This document shows positions 23,333-33,613 of a stretch of 64,000 bases of DNA, in pieces. The stretch is from positions 62,001 through 126,000 of the forward strand of contig CAVZCQ010000006.1 in NCBI GenBank assembly GCA_963773835.1. The letters are read 5' to 3'. Position 1 is the first letter of the stretch, and the number at the start of each line of letters is the position of its first letter. This stretch comes from JOPF136 sp963773835. Its GTDB lineage: Bacteria > Acidobacteriota > Terriglobia > Acidiferrales > UBA7541. The notes beneath the pieces were generated by a model. That model did not search any database and was not told the DNA's origin. It saw nothing but the letters and a program-made list of their open reading frames with translations. Made by a program: the position numbers and the translations under genes.

Positions 23333-26300
23333 CTAGGGCACAATCGGAATCGTAAAGTTCCGCTCCACGAACTGCCCCGCGGGAGTCGCTGGAAGAACCG
23401 AGGCATCGGTCACCCGGATGATGAATCCATTGACGCCGCCGCAGGTGGTCCCGGCCGTGCCAGCGGCAGTTCCGGAGATCTCGCCCGAAGTCGGGTTCAG
23501 CGTCAGACCGGCACAATTCGGATCCGACGCCAGGACGCCGTCCGGATTGCTCCAGGTGCGCTTCACGGCTCCGGTGGAGTCCACGACCGTGCCGCCGGCT
23601 GCCACGATAAAAGTGGCGTAGGGGTTTGCCGCCAGCGAAGCCGACGGAAGAGCGAATGGAGAGGCCGGGGCAAAGCCACCGGTGGTGAAATGGAGCGCCG
23701 GATCCACCATCAGGTCGAGTAGCTGCGGGCAGGAGCCTCCGTTGCCGCAAGGGTTTGTCGGAGCAGCGGAGAGCGGCGCCGGGTCAGTTGAGATGGCCGG
23801 GTCGATCACGGCTACGTCGGTCGCAATGTTGTACTCGATGGGGATGATGGTGTCCGAATCTTGGCAGCTCACGAATAAACGAGTGCCGGAGGGGGCGCCC
23901 GTCAATCGGGCCTTGATATCAACCGGCGTTTCGCAGCCCGATATCTGCGGGTTGGTACCGGGAGGCACGGGCAGGCTGATTGTGGCCACGGGAGCGGTGA
24001 AGTTGACCGTGCTGAGGTCCCCTGCCGAGATGTCGTACACCTGCACCGCGTTGTTGATCTGAGGCGTATTTGTGACGTCAAGACAATTGACAAACAGGCG
24101 ATTGCCATCCGGCGAGGCGGTGAGGCCGGACACCACGTCGCCGTTCGCGCAGACATTGGCCGGCACGGTCGGGATCGTGTTGACCTGGGTGGAACCCGCC
24201 GACGCCGTAGTGATGGAGACAAAAATAAAGGCCCCGGTATTGTCGCGTGTGGCCGTATACACGTAATTCCCGCGCGGGTCCGTCGCGATTCCTCCTGCTC
24301 GCAGCCCGTTGCTCAGTGTGGTGGCCACGGTGGGAGCGGCGGCAATAGGTGTAGTGGGAAGACTCAGCACGCTGAACGTCGTGCACGGGGGGTTAGCTCC
24401 GACACAAGTTCCCGAGGGCAGATAATTCAAGGACAGGAAAGCCAAGCTGCCATCCGTGCTCAACGAAATGTTGTTGGCGTTGGGGACGATAAGGGCATCA
24501 GCTCCCGACAGGGTAGTCGGCACGAGTCCCGGATCTTCGGCGTCCGGAATCGGCTCCACAGTGGCTGAAGCCTGAGCACCGTCCGTGGGCTCGGACAGCC
24601 AGGCGTCATACCGGAAATTCCTCTGGACGGAGCAGGGAGGCGTTCCGCACGCAAACGCAGTGGAAAAGAACTTCTGGTTCCCGATATCAATCGCGCTGGG
24701 GTTGAACGTACCCGTGTTCGATACCACGATGGAATTGACCGCCAAGTCGCTGGCTGCGCATCCCGGCGCCACGCACCCCGTGACCGTCGAGATCGAGTCA
24801 ACCACCGAAACGTCGTGAGTATTCCCCTGTTTAGGCGCGTACACCCACTCGCCATCCGGTGAAACGCGGGCCGCAACCGGGTTGGCAGGGTTGACCGCGC
24901 TCGTTCTCAAGGAGATGAAGTTGACGGGGCTGAAGCCGTTGCTGTCGAAAGACACCACCGTGGAACCCATCTCTGCAGCACCCGATGCAAAGGTGGCTAC
25001 GAAACCGTACTCCGGGAGAACTTTGTTGGTGGTGGTAAAGGTCGGGCAAGTGGTGGCGGTGGTGCAATTGGGCGTGGTGGGGTTGCTCGAATCGGTCACC
25101 GTAAAGGTGGTGGAGATCGTCGGCGTGCCCGGGGTGGAAGCCGTCGTGGGCGTTCCAACGTAATATCCCCTCTGTTGGGTCGCATCGTCGGTGGGCAGCG
25201 GAGAGGGATTGACGAACACGACTCCAGCTATCCCGCCCGCTGTCGTGGACCATGTGTAAGCAGGAGGAGGAGCGGCAGACGGGATTCCCCCGTTGTTGCT
25301 ATAGAAAATCGCGCTATAGGGCTCGCCCACCGTGCCGTTCTCCAGGAACGTGTTTCCGATCGTCAGCTCGGGAACTACGGTGATCGAGTCGGTGTTCCTC
25401 ACACTGGCCGGGTCAGTGGCCACGGTGGCTGCCGGGGTGGTGGCATCGGCCGTATCCGCGAGGGTTATGGTGCCGGTCGCAGTGCTCCCCGTCACCCCGG
25501 CGCCTCCGCTATTGCAAGTCAACGTCAGCGTGGAATCCGCAGCGTTCGCTTGCGTGGGGCAGGTAATCGGCGTGGGGAAGCCCGAGCCCATGATCATCAC
25601 GGTCGGCAGCCCTTCGCCGGCTGCCACCATGTAAGTCAGGTCCTGACTACCCTGCGGCGTGCCGTACTGCCGCCCGGTGACGGCATTCGTCACAGGGTTG
25701 GGACTCGGCAGGCTGATCGCCAATTGAAGACGGATGGTGATCGTTTTGGAAACCACGGCTGTGGTTCCGGTGCTCGAATCCGCTGGGCGTCGTCGCGTTG
25801 GCCGTATCGTCGAAAGTGATCATGAATGGGTATGCCCCGGCTGTGGCCCCAATTGGCGTAGTCCCGCCAGTGCAGGTAACCACAGTGTTCGCGCCGTTGG
25901 CAGTGCAAGCCACCGCGCTGGGAACGCCGTTTACTGCGGGAGCACCCACGGTAGCCGGCAGGGTGATCGTGTACCCAGTTGCGCCGGGAATACCGCCCAT
26001 GGCGTCGTAAATCAAAGCCTTGAAGCCGGCCATGGTATTGCCGTAGGTCCGGTTGACGACGCCGAACGGTGGCGGGTCAACGCTCGCTGCATCCACGGTG
26101 AACGACAGGGCGGCGTTAACCGTGAGCGAGTCCATCCTCTGGCTGGCAGGGTCGGTGCCCGTGGTGGCGGCCGGAGTGGTGGCGTTTGCCGTATCGGTAG
26201 CGGTGACCGTACCGGTGGCAGTGGCTCCGGTGACGTTCATGTTGCTGCTGTTGCAATGCATCGTCAGCGTGGAATCTGCTGCGTTGTTTACCGTGGTGCA

Positions 26301-28910
26301 GGTAATGGGGGCGGGGAAGCCCGCGCCCATCAGGGTGACGGTCGGCAACCCCTCGCCCGCCGACAGGCTATACAGCAGGTCCTGACTGCCCGCAGGAGTG
26401 CCGTACGGGCGTCCGTTGACCGCGGGGGTCACAGGATTCGGACTCGGCGCGTTGATTGCCAGTTGCTTCCGGATGGTGATGGTCCGGGCAATATTGGAGG
26501 TGGTGCCGGACTGCGAACCGCTGGGCGTTGTTGGGTTGGCCGTGTCGTCCAGAACGATCTGGAACGGGTACGCACCGAACGCCGCCGTAATTACCGCGGC
26601 CCCGCTCGTACACGTGTCCACCGTGCCGGCGGCGTTGGGAGTACAGGCCACATTCTGGGGAACGCCGTTCGCCGCAGGGGCAGCCACCGAAGGCGGCTGC
26701 GTAAACGTGTAGCCCGTCACTGCGTTCGGAATTCCGCCCGTGGCGTCATAGATGAGAGCTTTGAAACCAGCGCCTACGTTGCCGTATGTCCGGTTGACCA
26801 CCCCGTTGGTCGGCGGGTCTTGTCCCGCCGCATCCGGAGCGAGCGCCAGCGGCAGATTCACGGTGATCGAGCCGGGAATGGCGGCCGGCTGGGTCCCCGA
26901 GGTCATGGCGCTCGGCGTGGTGGCGTTTGCAGTGTCATTCAGCGTGATCGAGAAACTATATAGGCCCATGCCCGCCGAAACCGTTGAGGCGCCGCTAGTG
27001 CACTCCTCTTTTGTCGCGCTCGTCATGGTGCAAGCTACGGCATTCGGCACCCCGGTGCCCGGCGCGTTGATCGTCGCCGGGAGTCCAAATATGTAAGCCG
27101 GCAATCCGCCCGTGGCATCAAAGGCCAAATCCTTGAATCCAGCCCCCGTATTTCCATAGCTCCGGCCCATTACCGCAGGGGGCGCGGGATTCACTGCGGC
27201 AGAGTTGACATCGACGGCCAGGGCCAGCACTGCATTCACGTTGATCGAGGCAGGTGTGGAAGGTTGCGTCCCCGAGGCCATGGCGCTGGGCGTGGCCGTG
27301 TTGCCCGTGTCATTCGGCGTGATCGTGAAGGAATACAACCCGGGGCTCGCCGATACCGTGGAGGCGCCGCTGGTGCACTCCTCCTTTGTCGCAGCCGTCT
27401 GGGAGCAGGCCACCGCATTCGGCACACCGGTGCCGGGAGCGTTGAGCTGTGTCACCGCCGCAAAGGTATAGGGAGTCAGCCCTCCGGCAACATCGAACGC
27501 CAAATCCTTGAAGCCCGCAGCAGTGTTCCCGTAGGTCCTGCCCATGACGGCCGCAGGCGCGGGATTAACAGCCGGCACCCCCGCGGGGTCCAGCGACAGC
27601 GTCAGCGCCGGGTGGATCGTCAGCGCCACCGCTGCGGACGCCGGGATCGTGTTGGCCGGAACGACCACCACCATCATCCCAGGCAGCAAATTCGGATCGA
27701 AAATCGGCGAATCCTTACCCGTAACGGTCAAGCTCAACGAGCCCGGGGACGTCGCCATACTCAAGTTGCCCGTGCTCGCCAGGTCGCAAGTTGCCGGCGC
27801 TGCAACGGTCTCCCCCAGCGGGTTCCCCATCAAATTGGTACCCGCCGTGAATCCACAGGCTGTCAGCGGCATGTTGCCGACGGTCGCGGATACGTTCGTC
27901 GTCAGCGGGGGAGGCGCAAGAGGAGCATTGCCGTACGTGCGCCCCACCACTCCGTCGGGAAACGCAGCAGGCAGGGGGGTGTTGAAACTGAACTCCGAGC
28001 GCACCATCAAGTTGTTGGCGAAAGCGCCCGCCGCACTGGTACCGGAAGGCACCACCAGCAGATCCCCCGCTGGCACAGCGGCACCCGCAGCAAGGGGAAT
28101 GACGGCTCCCGAGGGGAATGTCTCGACGAGTTGGGTATCCGTTGCCGTGACTGCCACCTGCGTCGGATCGGACACCGGGGGCATCCCGGACATCAGCCCG
28201 GCAGCGTTCGCCGGCCCGTTAATCGTGAAGGTGCACGCCGCGGTCGTGGCGGCGGGGGCCGTGCTGGCAAGCCCATCGAAGGGCAGCCCGACAACCATGC
28301 AGGTATATGGAGCTCCAGCCATAGCAAGTTGAGTTCCGCCCGTGATCGCGACCGAGAGATTCTGCGTGTAGGCGCGGCCATTCACGGCATTGGCCAGGGA
28401 GAGCGCGGAGGCGTTTGTCGCCAGCGCCGGATTGATCGTGAGAGTAAGGGACGGCGAGAAAGCTACCTGTGGCGTCGGCGTGCCACTGTCCGTCACCTTG
28501 ACGGATACCGCGCTGGAGCTCGCTACCGTGGCCATGCCCGTAACCTGACAGGACGTTCCGCCACCGGGAGTCGCGCTGAACGTTGCGGAAGCGCCAGAGA
28601 GGGGTCCCGCCGCTTGGAGGACACACGTGAATGGCGCCGTCCCTCCGGTGAAAACAAAATCGTACGTATACGAGCGTCCAGCAACTCCGTTCGCCAATGC
28701 TGAGGTTGTAAACACCAATCCGCCCGGGTTCGGAATGGGGAGCCCGGAGGGCAGACCATGCGAGCCGCTCGCGCAGCCGGACAGGCCGCCCAGCGCGGCG
28801 AGCATCAGCACAAGGGCGCAGGCGCTTGCCACCCAGGAAATCTTCGAATGGGGAGTTGAGGCAGACCCTGCCAACCCCGCAGTTTCTACGTGCGATCTGG
28901 AAAGAAACAT
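23333..28910 (-). pseudogene. Large repeat lipoprotein with Ig-like repeats and a beta-propeller, split by one frameshift
   Basis: Two overlapping open frames form one gene of about 1,858 codons if one base is removed near 25777-25778 (an extra T, minus strand, in GGATTCGAGC). Restored, the junction reads TTPSGSSTGTTAVVSKTITIR, which matches an internal paralogous segment TTPSGSQSGTTSNIARTITIR, so the shift is well placed. ATG 28910 has GGGAGGACGTGT before it and starts a lipoprotein signal (hydrophobic helix, lipobox LSGC). The body has about ten repeats built on GRTYGN...AGFKDLxFDxxGG. The C-terminal third looks like a YncE/lactonase-type propeller (RVSPDGEWVYAPKQG, ASPDGNRLFVNC) and ends in a He_PIG-like Ig fold. 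The role is probably surface binding. Either the gene is broken or the extra base is a sequence error; the intact reading on both sides favours error or a very recent mutation. Confidence 0.8.
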
Positions 28911-28996
28911 ACACGTCCTCCCATGAGTACGGAGTGCGAAGACAAAGTGGCCCGACCCCAAATACACGACGACCCCTCAGCGTCCGTCGTTTTGGC

Positions 28997-29025
28997 AAGC
29001 TACTACGCGGCTTGGTTATCGTCAA
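28997..29025 (-). promoter_or_regulatory. Putative promoter of the repeat lipoprotein gene
   Basis: On the minus strand, TTGACG (complement of 29020-29025), a 17-base spacer and TAGCTT (complement of 28997-29002). The leader would be about 80 bases to ATG 28910. Confidence 0.45.
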
Positions 29026-29089
29026 GGCAAAACAAACCAGGGAGCGCGCAGCGTGTCCGATGGTTCACTCCCTTTTTTGGAAGAAATCC

Positions 29090-29119
29090 TTGACGGCTCG
29101 TGTAGCTTGTGAGTAGAGT
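29090..29119 (+). promoter_or_regulatory. Possible promoter of the TonB-dependent receptor gene
   Basis: TTGACG at 29090-29095 and TAGAGT at 29114-29119 with an 18-base spacer. The -10 matches 4 of 6. It lies directly upstream of the palindrome at 29124. Confidence 0.3.
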
Positions 29120-29123
29120 CATG

Positions 29124-29145
29124 GCATTCGTCGTGATACGAATGC
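29124..29145. promoter_or_regulatory. Perfect 8-bp palindrome, operator-like
   Basis: GCATTCGT (29124-29131), six bases, ACGAATGC (29138-29145). It would lie over or just after the predicted transcription start of the TonB-receptor gene, where a repressor site is often found. A hairpin in the mRNA leader is the other reading. Confidence 0.4.
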
Positions 29146-29265
29146 GGGGAGATGGGTATTTCTCCCGGGGGGAATTTTGGGTGCGTGTCTCAGCGGCGAG
29201 CGGTTGAACCACCCCGGGTCTGTCCTTCCAGGATGCTGGAATTTTCCACGCGAGGTGTCGAGAAC

Positions 29266-32200
29266 ATGAGAGTGCGCCTGCCCAGCTGTATACTGATTTT
29301 TGCTGCCGCTATGCTGCTGTTTGCCGGGACGCTCCCTGGCCAGACGATCAGCGGGATCATTGCCGGCCGGGTGACGGACGCCAATGGAAAGCCCCAGGCC
29401 GCCGTGGCCATCGTCGTCAGCAGCGAGGAATCTGGCCTCAAGTTCACCGGAAATACGGACTCCCAAGGATTTTACCGGATCTTGGAGGTTCCGCCCGGCC
29501 TGTATGAAGCCCGGGCCATCAGCAGCATGCCCACCGCCATTCACTCTAACGTGCGCGTGGACGTGAACCGTACGACGGCCGAAAATTTTGTCCTTCAGCC
29601 CGAGGAACAGCGGCCGGTGGGTTCGAGCGCGCCGGAAACGGATCTGTACAGCCCCACGCTGAGCACCGCCTTCCTGGGCGCGCCAGTGGTCGAGATTCCG
29701 GTGGTTACGCGCGACGTCAATAACCTGGCCCTGCTGGCCCCCGGAGTGGAGAGCGTGCGCACCTTCAGCTTCGCGAGCACGCTGGTTCCCTTCTCGGTGA
29801 ACGGTTCGCGGGGCCGCGATAACAACTTCACGATTGATAGCGTGGACAACAACGAGCCGCTGTTCGGCGGAGCCGCCACACAGTTCACCAACAACGAAAT
29901 CTTCCAGGAGTATTCGATCTCGACTGGCCAGCTCAAGGCCGAATTCGGGCGCAACAGCGGCGCGACGGTCAACGCCATCACCAAGAGCGGCTCCAACAAC
30001 TGGCACGGAACGCTCTTCGGCTTCGGGCAGGACGACCTGACGAACGCCATGAATAACGTCCAGAAGCAGGCCCTGTTGAACTCTCCGGAAACCTTCTACG
30101 ATACGACGCTCGGCGGCACGCTGGGCGGACCGGTCAAAAAAGGCAAGTCATTCTTCTTCCTCTCCTACCAGTGGGACCGAATTACCGACAACTTGAGCGA
30201 CGTCTACCCGGTGCTGGCGAATTATCCCGCCACTCCGGCGGACCTGGCCACGCTGAAGGGCTTGCCGACCACGCCGGCGCTTCAAGCCTATCTGGGCACT
30301 CCGTCAGTCAATGTGGTCCCCGGGGTGGGGGGCGTCACGCCCTGCTTCACCGGAACCAGCGCCGAAATTAAGAATAACCAGCAGGGCCTCTATCAGGCTC
30401 CCAACCCGTGCCTAGTCACCTCCACGGCCGTCAACGCCGGCTCCCTCTTCGGCACGGTGGTCCCTGTGAATTTTAACGTCTTCAATGTTCCCAATGCCAA
30501 CACCTTCAATCTGCGCGATCATGAAGTTTCCGGACGTTTCGACCAGAAGTTGAACGATTCCAACGACATTTACGCCCGCTATCTGTTCGACGACCTGGCT
30601 TCGCCGCAATCCCCGCTGGAAACGCCGGGCGTGAGCGCGTTTTCGGACATCGGGCTTCTGCCCGATTGGAAAACGCTCCTCCGCCAGCGCACCCAGAGCT
30701 TTCTGCTGGATCATCGTTACCGGCGGCCAGGCGGTTCGCTTAACGAATTCCGAATCTCTTACAGCCGCGTTTCCCAGCGCCAGGGAGCGTTTAACGCGCC
30801 AGCCGACTCGCTGCATCTCCCGGCAGCGATTATTAGCGACTGCTTTGCCGGCAACGGCACGGCGCCTTTCTTTGGAATCGCGAACAGCGGTTGCGCCTCA
30901 ACGGGCGTTGGTGCCAACGTTGCTGGCGCCAACACCCTCGGCGGACTCGGGGGCCAGGGGACCTACCCCAGTTCACTCGGCCAGACGCAAGTCCCGGCGG
31001 GAATCTTTCCCTCGGTGGGCAATCTGATCACCGTAGGGACAGACTCCGGCCCCGCCCGCGTCACCAGCAACACCTACCAGATCCAGGACAATTATTCGTA
31101 CACGGTTGGCAGGCATAACATCAAGCTGGGCGCCAACTTCGCCAAGATCGACACCAACTCCCTCGGCATGCCCGATGACAATGGCTTCTACCTCTTCACC
31201 GGGTTCGGTTTTCTCAACGGCTTTCAGACCTTCGCGACCGAACCGAGCGCCGTCCCGAACTGCTCGTTTAGCATGGCCCCGTTCTGCCCGTTTACGGATG
31301 CTGCCCTGACCAGCCAGCGCCTCGTAAACGTGCGCACGAACGCCAGCGGAGCGATAACCGGCCAGGGTCCCAACGAAATCAAGATCAAGGAATTCGACCA
31401 GTTTTACTTTGCCCAGGACGACTGGCGCGCCCGCAGCAACCTGACGTTCAACTTCGGCGTGCGCTATGAGAATTTCGGCCAGCCCATCAATTCCGTGCAC
31501 GACATCAATCCCAACGCACCCTTCGTCAATACGGACAACAAGGATTTCGCTCCCCGTATCGGCTTTGCTTACTCGCCTTGGGGCAGGCAAGATTGGGTGA
31601 TCCGGGGGGGCTATGGAATTGAATACGATCCCCCGATCCTGAATCTCCCCTTGCTCATCTGGCAGAGTGGACCGGTCTCTCCGCTCATTACGACCGATGC
31701 GTTCTTTATCGCGCCAACGCAACCCACCGGCGTATACCCGAATCCGCCGTATGCCGTGAATGGGAACCCGCTTGCTGCTGTCCAAGGCACGAACCCCTTC
31801 AGCGGTCTGCCGGCTGGATTCGTCGGCGGCTGCAGCCAGTATTACGATCTCTTCGATAGAATCAACGGCACGACCGTATTCCCCGGCCGGGCGGATACGG
31901 GCAAGGTCCCGATCGTGAACTGCTCCGACCAGAACACCGTGTCGAAGAACCTGAAGAATCCCTATGTGCAGCAGTGGTCGTTGGGCGTGCAGCACGAGCT
32001 GCCGGGCAAATTCCTGGCAGAGGTGGATTACGTGGGCAGCAAAGGCACCCGGCTGTTCCAACGCATCGAGACCAACCCCTTCCAGGGCTGGGACAGCACC
32101 TGCGTGGCAAATATCGCAACCTTGTACGAGTCAGTGGGAATAGGCAACCTCCAGCAGCCCGGTCAGTGCCGCTTCCCGCGCATCGATAACACCCATGGCG

Positions 32201-33303
32201 ACGTCACGCAGGTGACCAACGGCGGCAGCTCCGTCTATCATGCGCTGCAAGCCAGCCTGGTAAAGCGCCAGATGCATACGCGCTACGTCGGCGACCTTAC
32301 GTTCACGGCCTCCTACACCTGGAGCCATCTCATTGACAATACCAGCGAGATTTTCGGGCCTGGCTTCCGCACCTTCGGCAAAAGCGATCTTCAGCAGGGC
32401 GGTACAGGGGCGGTGCCGGTCGGTTTCCTGTTCGACCCCCTGGCCACAGCGCCGGTCGAGGCCATTACTCCTCTCGCGCAATCCTTTAACTCGACAACCG
32501 GTGCCGAACGGGGAAATTCCTCGTTCGACCGGCGGCATCGATTCGCCGCGAGTTTTGTGTGGCAGCCGTTTACCACCAAGAATGTCTGGGCGGGGGGCTG
32601 GGAATTGGGCGGCGTATTCACCTACCAGTCCGGCCAGCCGTTCAGTCCTCTCAACGCTTCTCCCTCCAGCACTTGCGCCGACACCAACGGAGACGGGAGC
32701 TTGAGCAACGACCGTCCCAACATCGGAAACGCCTCACTCCCCAAGAATCTGGTCGCGCTGGTGGCCGACCCGCAATGCCTCAGCGCCGCGGCCTACAATA
32801 TCTTCAATACAAAGACGGGAACCACCGTGGCGTCGGGGGTCACCCAGGCGCAGGCTATGACCATGGCCCACTTCGTGCAACGGCCGCTGTTTGCCAATGC
32901 CGCTCCTCCGGGGGCTGCGGGCCTCTCCGGCCCCACGACCTACGCCGGCGATATAGGACGCAATAGCCTGGTCGGTCCCGCAATCACCGACTTGGATCTG
33001 GCGCTCTATAAGACCTTCACGTTCGCCGAGCATTACCATCTGCAGTTCCGCTGGGAAGTCTACGATGTTTTTAACCACCCCAATCTGGGAGGGTTTAACG
33101 GCAATCCGTACATCGGCAATGCGTCCGCGGCGCCCGCGTTCGGGTTTGCGTCCACACGCACCGGCGCCGCGATCACGGGCGGCATCCCGGAGAATGCCAT
33201 CGATGCGCAGAACAACGTAACCGGAGCCCATACCTTCCTCAGCACCACTTCGATGAACACCGGCAGCCGGCGTATGCAGTTCGGCCTGCGGTTCATCTTC
33301 TAA
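29266..33303 (+). CDS. TonB-dependent outer-membrane receptor, Oar-like, with carboxypeptidase-regulatory-like domain
   Basis: A 1,345-residue outer-membrane protein. The signal peptide MRVRLPSCILIFAAAMLLFA...GQ is followed by a CarboxypepD_reg-like Ig domain (about 30-115: ISGIIAGRVTDANGKPQAAV, DSQGFYRILEVPPGLYEA), a plug domain (about 130-260, with SVNGSRGRDNNFTIDSVDNN) and a long beta-barrel ending in RMQFGLRFIF; a C-terminal Phe is typical of barrel proteins. This is the Oar/TonB receptor type that is abundant in Acidobacteriota and thought to import oligosaccharides or other large ligands. ATG 29266 lies at the head of the signal peptide with GAGGTG about nine bases upstream; the frame is open further upstream but not signal-like. 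A strong terminator follows 30 bases after the stop. The ligand is unknown; no tonB/exbBD genes are in the window. Confidence 0.95.
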   Translation: MRVRLPSCILIFAAAMLLFAGTLPGQTISGIIAGRVTDANGKPQAAVAIVVSSEESGLKFTGNTDSQGFYRILEVPPGLYEARAISSMPTAIHSNVRVDVNRTTAENFVLQPEEQRPVGSSAPETDLYSPTLSTAFLGAPVVEIPVVTRDVNNLALLAPGVESVRTFSFASTLVPFSVNGSRGRDNNFTIDSVDNNEPLFGGAATQFTNNEIFQEYSISTGQLKAEFGRNSGATVNAITKSGSNNWHGTLFGFGQDDLTNAMNNVQKQALLNSPETFYDTTLGGTLGGPVKKGKSFFFLSYQWDRITDNLSDVYPVLANYPATPADLATLKGLPTTPALQAYLGTPSVNVVPGVGGVTPCFTGTSAEIKNNQQGLYQAPNPCLVTSTAVNAGSLFGTVVPVNFNVFNVPNANTFNLRDHEVSGRFDQKLNDSNDIYARYLFDDLASPQSPLETPGVSAFSDIGLLPDWKTLLRQRTQSFLLDHRYRRPGGSLNEFRISYSRVSQRQGAFNAPADSLHLPAAIISDCFAGNGTAPFFGIANSGCASTGVGANVAGANTLGGLGGQGTYPSSLGQTQVPAGIFPSVGNLITVGTDSGPARVTSNTYQIQDNYSYTVGRHNIKLGANFAKIDTNSLGMPDDNGFYLFTGFGFLNGFQTFATEPSAVPNCSFSMAPFCPFTDAALTSQRLVNVRTNASGAITGQGPNEIKIKEFDQFYFAQDDWRARSNLTFNFGVRYENFGQPINSVHDINPNAPFVNTDNKDFAPRIGFAYSPWGRQDWVIRGGYGIEYDPPILNLPLLIWQSGPVSPLITTDAFFIAPTQPTGVYPNPPYAVNGNPLAAVQGTNPFSGLPAGFVGGCSQYYDLFDRINGTTVFPGRADTGKVPIVNCSDQNTVSKNLKNPYVQQWSLGVQHELPGKFLAEVDYVGSKGTRLFQRIETNPFQGWDSTCVANIATLYESVGIGNLQQPGQCRFPRIDNTHGDVTQVTNGGSSVYHALQASLVKRQMHTRYVGDLTFTASYTWSHLIDNTSEIFGPGFRTFGKSDLQQGGTGAVPVGFLFDPLATAPVEAITPLAQSFNSTTGAERGNSSFDRRHRFAASFVWQPFTTKNVWAGGWELGGVFTYQSGQPFSPLNASPSSTCADTNGDGSLSNDRPNIGNASLPKNLVALVADPQCLSAAAYNIFNTKTGTTVASGVTQAQAMTMAHFVQRPLFANAAPPGAAGLSGPTTYAGDIGRNSLVGPAITDLDLALYKTFTFAEHYHLQFRWEVYDVFNHPNLGGFNGNPYIGNASAAPAFGFASTRTGAAITGGIPENAIDAQNNVTGAHTFLSTTSMNTGSRRMQFGLRFIF

Positions 33304-33333
33304 GCTGGAGCCATTACCCTTTTCTTTCGAAAG

Positions 33334-33365
33334 GCCCGCGGCGCCCGAGCGCCGCGGGCTTTTTT
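33334..33365 (+). terminator. Strong intrinsic terminator of the TonB-receptor gene
   Basis: GCCCGCGGCGC (33334-33344), loop CCGA, GCGCCGCGGGC (33349-33359), then six T. An 11-bp perfect GC stem with a T-run: a textbook rho-independent terminator. Confidence 0.92.
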
Positions 33366-33613
33366 GCTGGGCAGCCAGCCCTCGCTGACCGCCCGGACGG
33401 CGGCTTGGATCGTCCTCCGTCGAATCACTCCTGGGTCCCGCGCTGGCGGCCATTGCTGGCCATCCGCTGTCCTGGCGTGGCTCGCACCGTTGCACTGGCC
33501 CGGCGTCGGCACCCCTGGGGGGCGCATGCCCGAGGCGGCCACCGCTGCGGTTGGCGGGCGAAAAAACTGGCCGGACGGAAGGATTGCGACGATCAGGAAA
33601 TCTCGCGCAGGGA
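33366..33613. other. Intergenic, no gene seen
   Basis: About 250 bases between the TonB-receptor terminator and the convergent kinase gene. No hairpin with a T-run is visible for the kinase transcript. Confidence 0.4.

Larger units (their letters stand above)
28911..29265. other. Divergent control region between lipoprotein and TonB-receptor genes
   Basis: No gene is supported. It holds a good minus-strand promoter candidate, a weaker plus-strand one and a perfect 8-bp palindrome, each listed separately. Confidence 0.5.
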
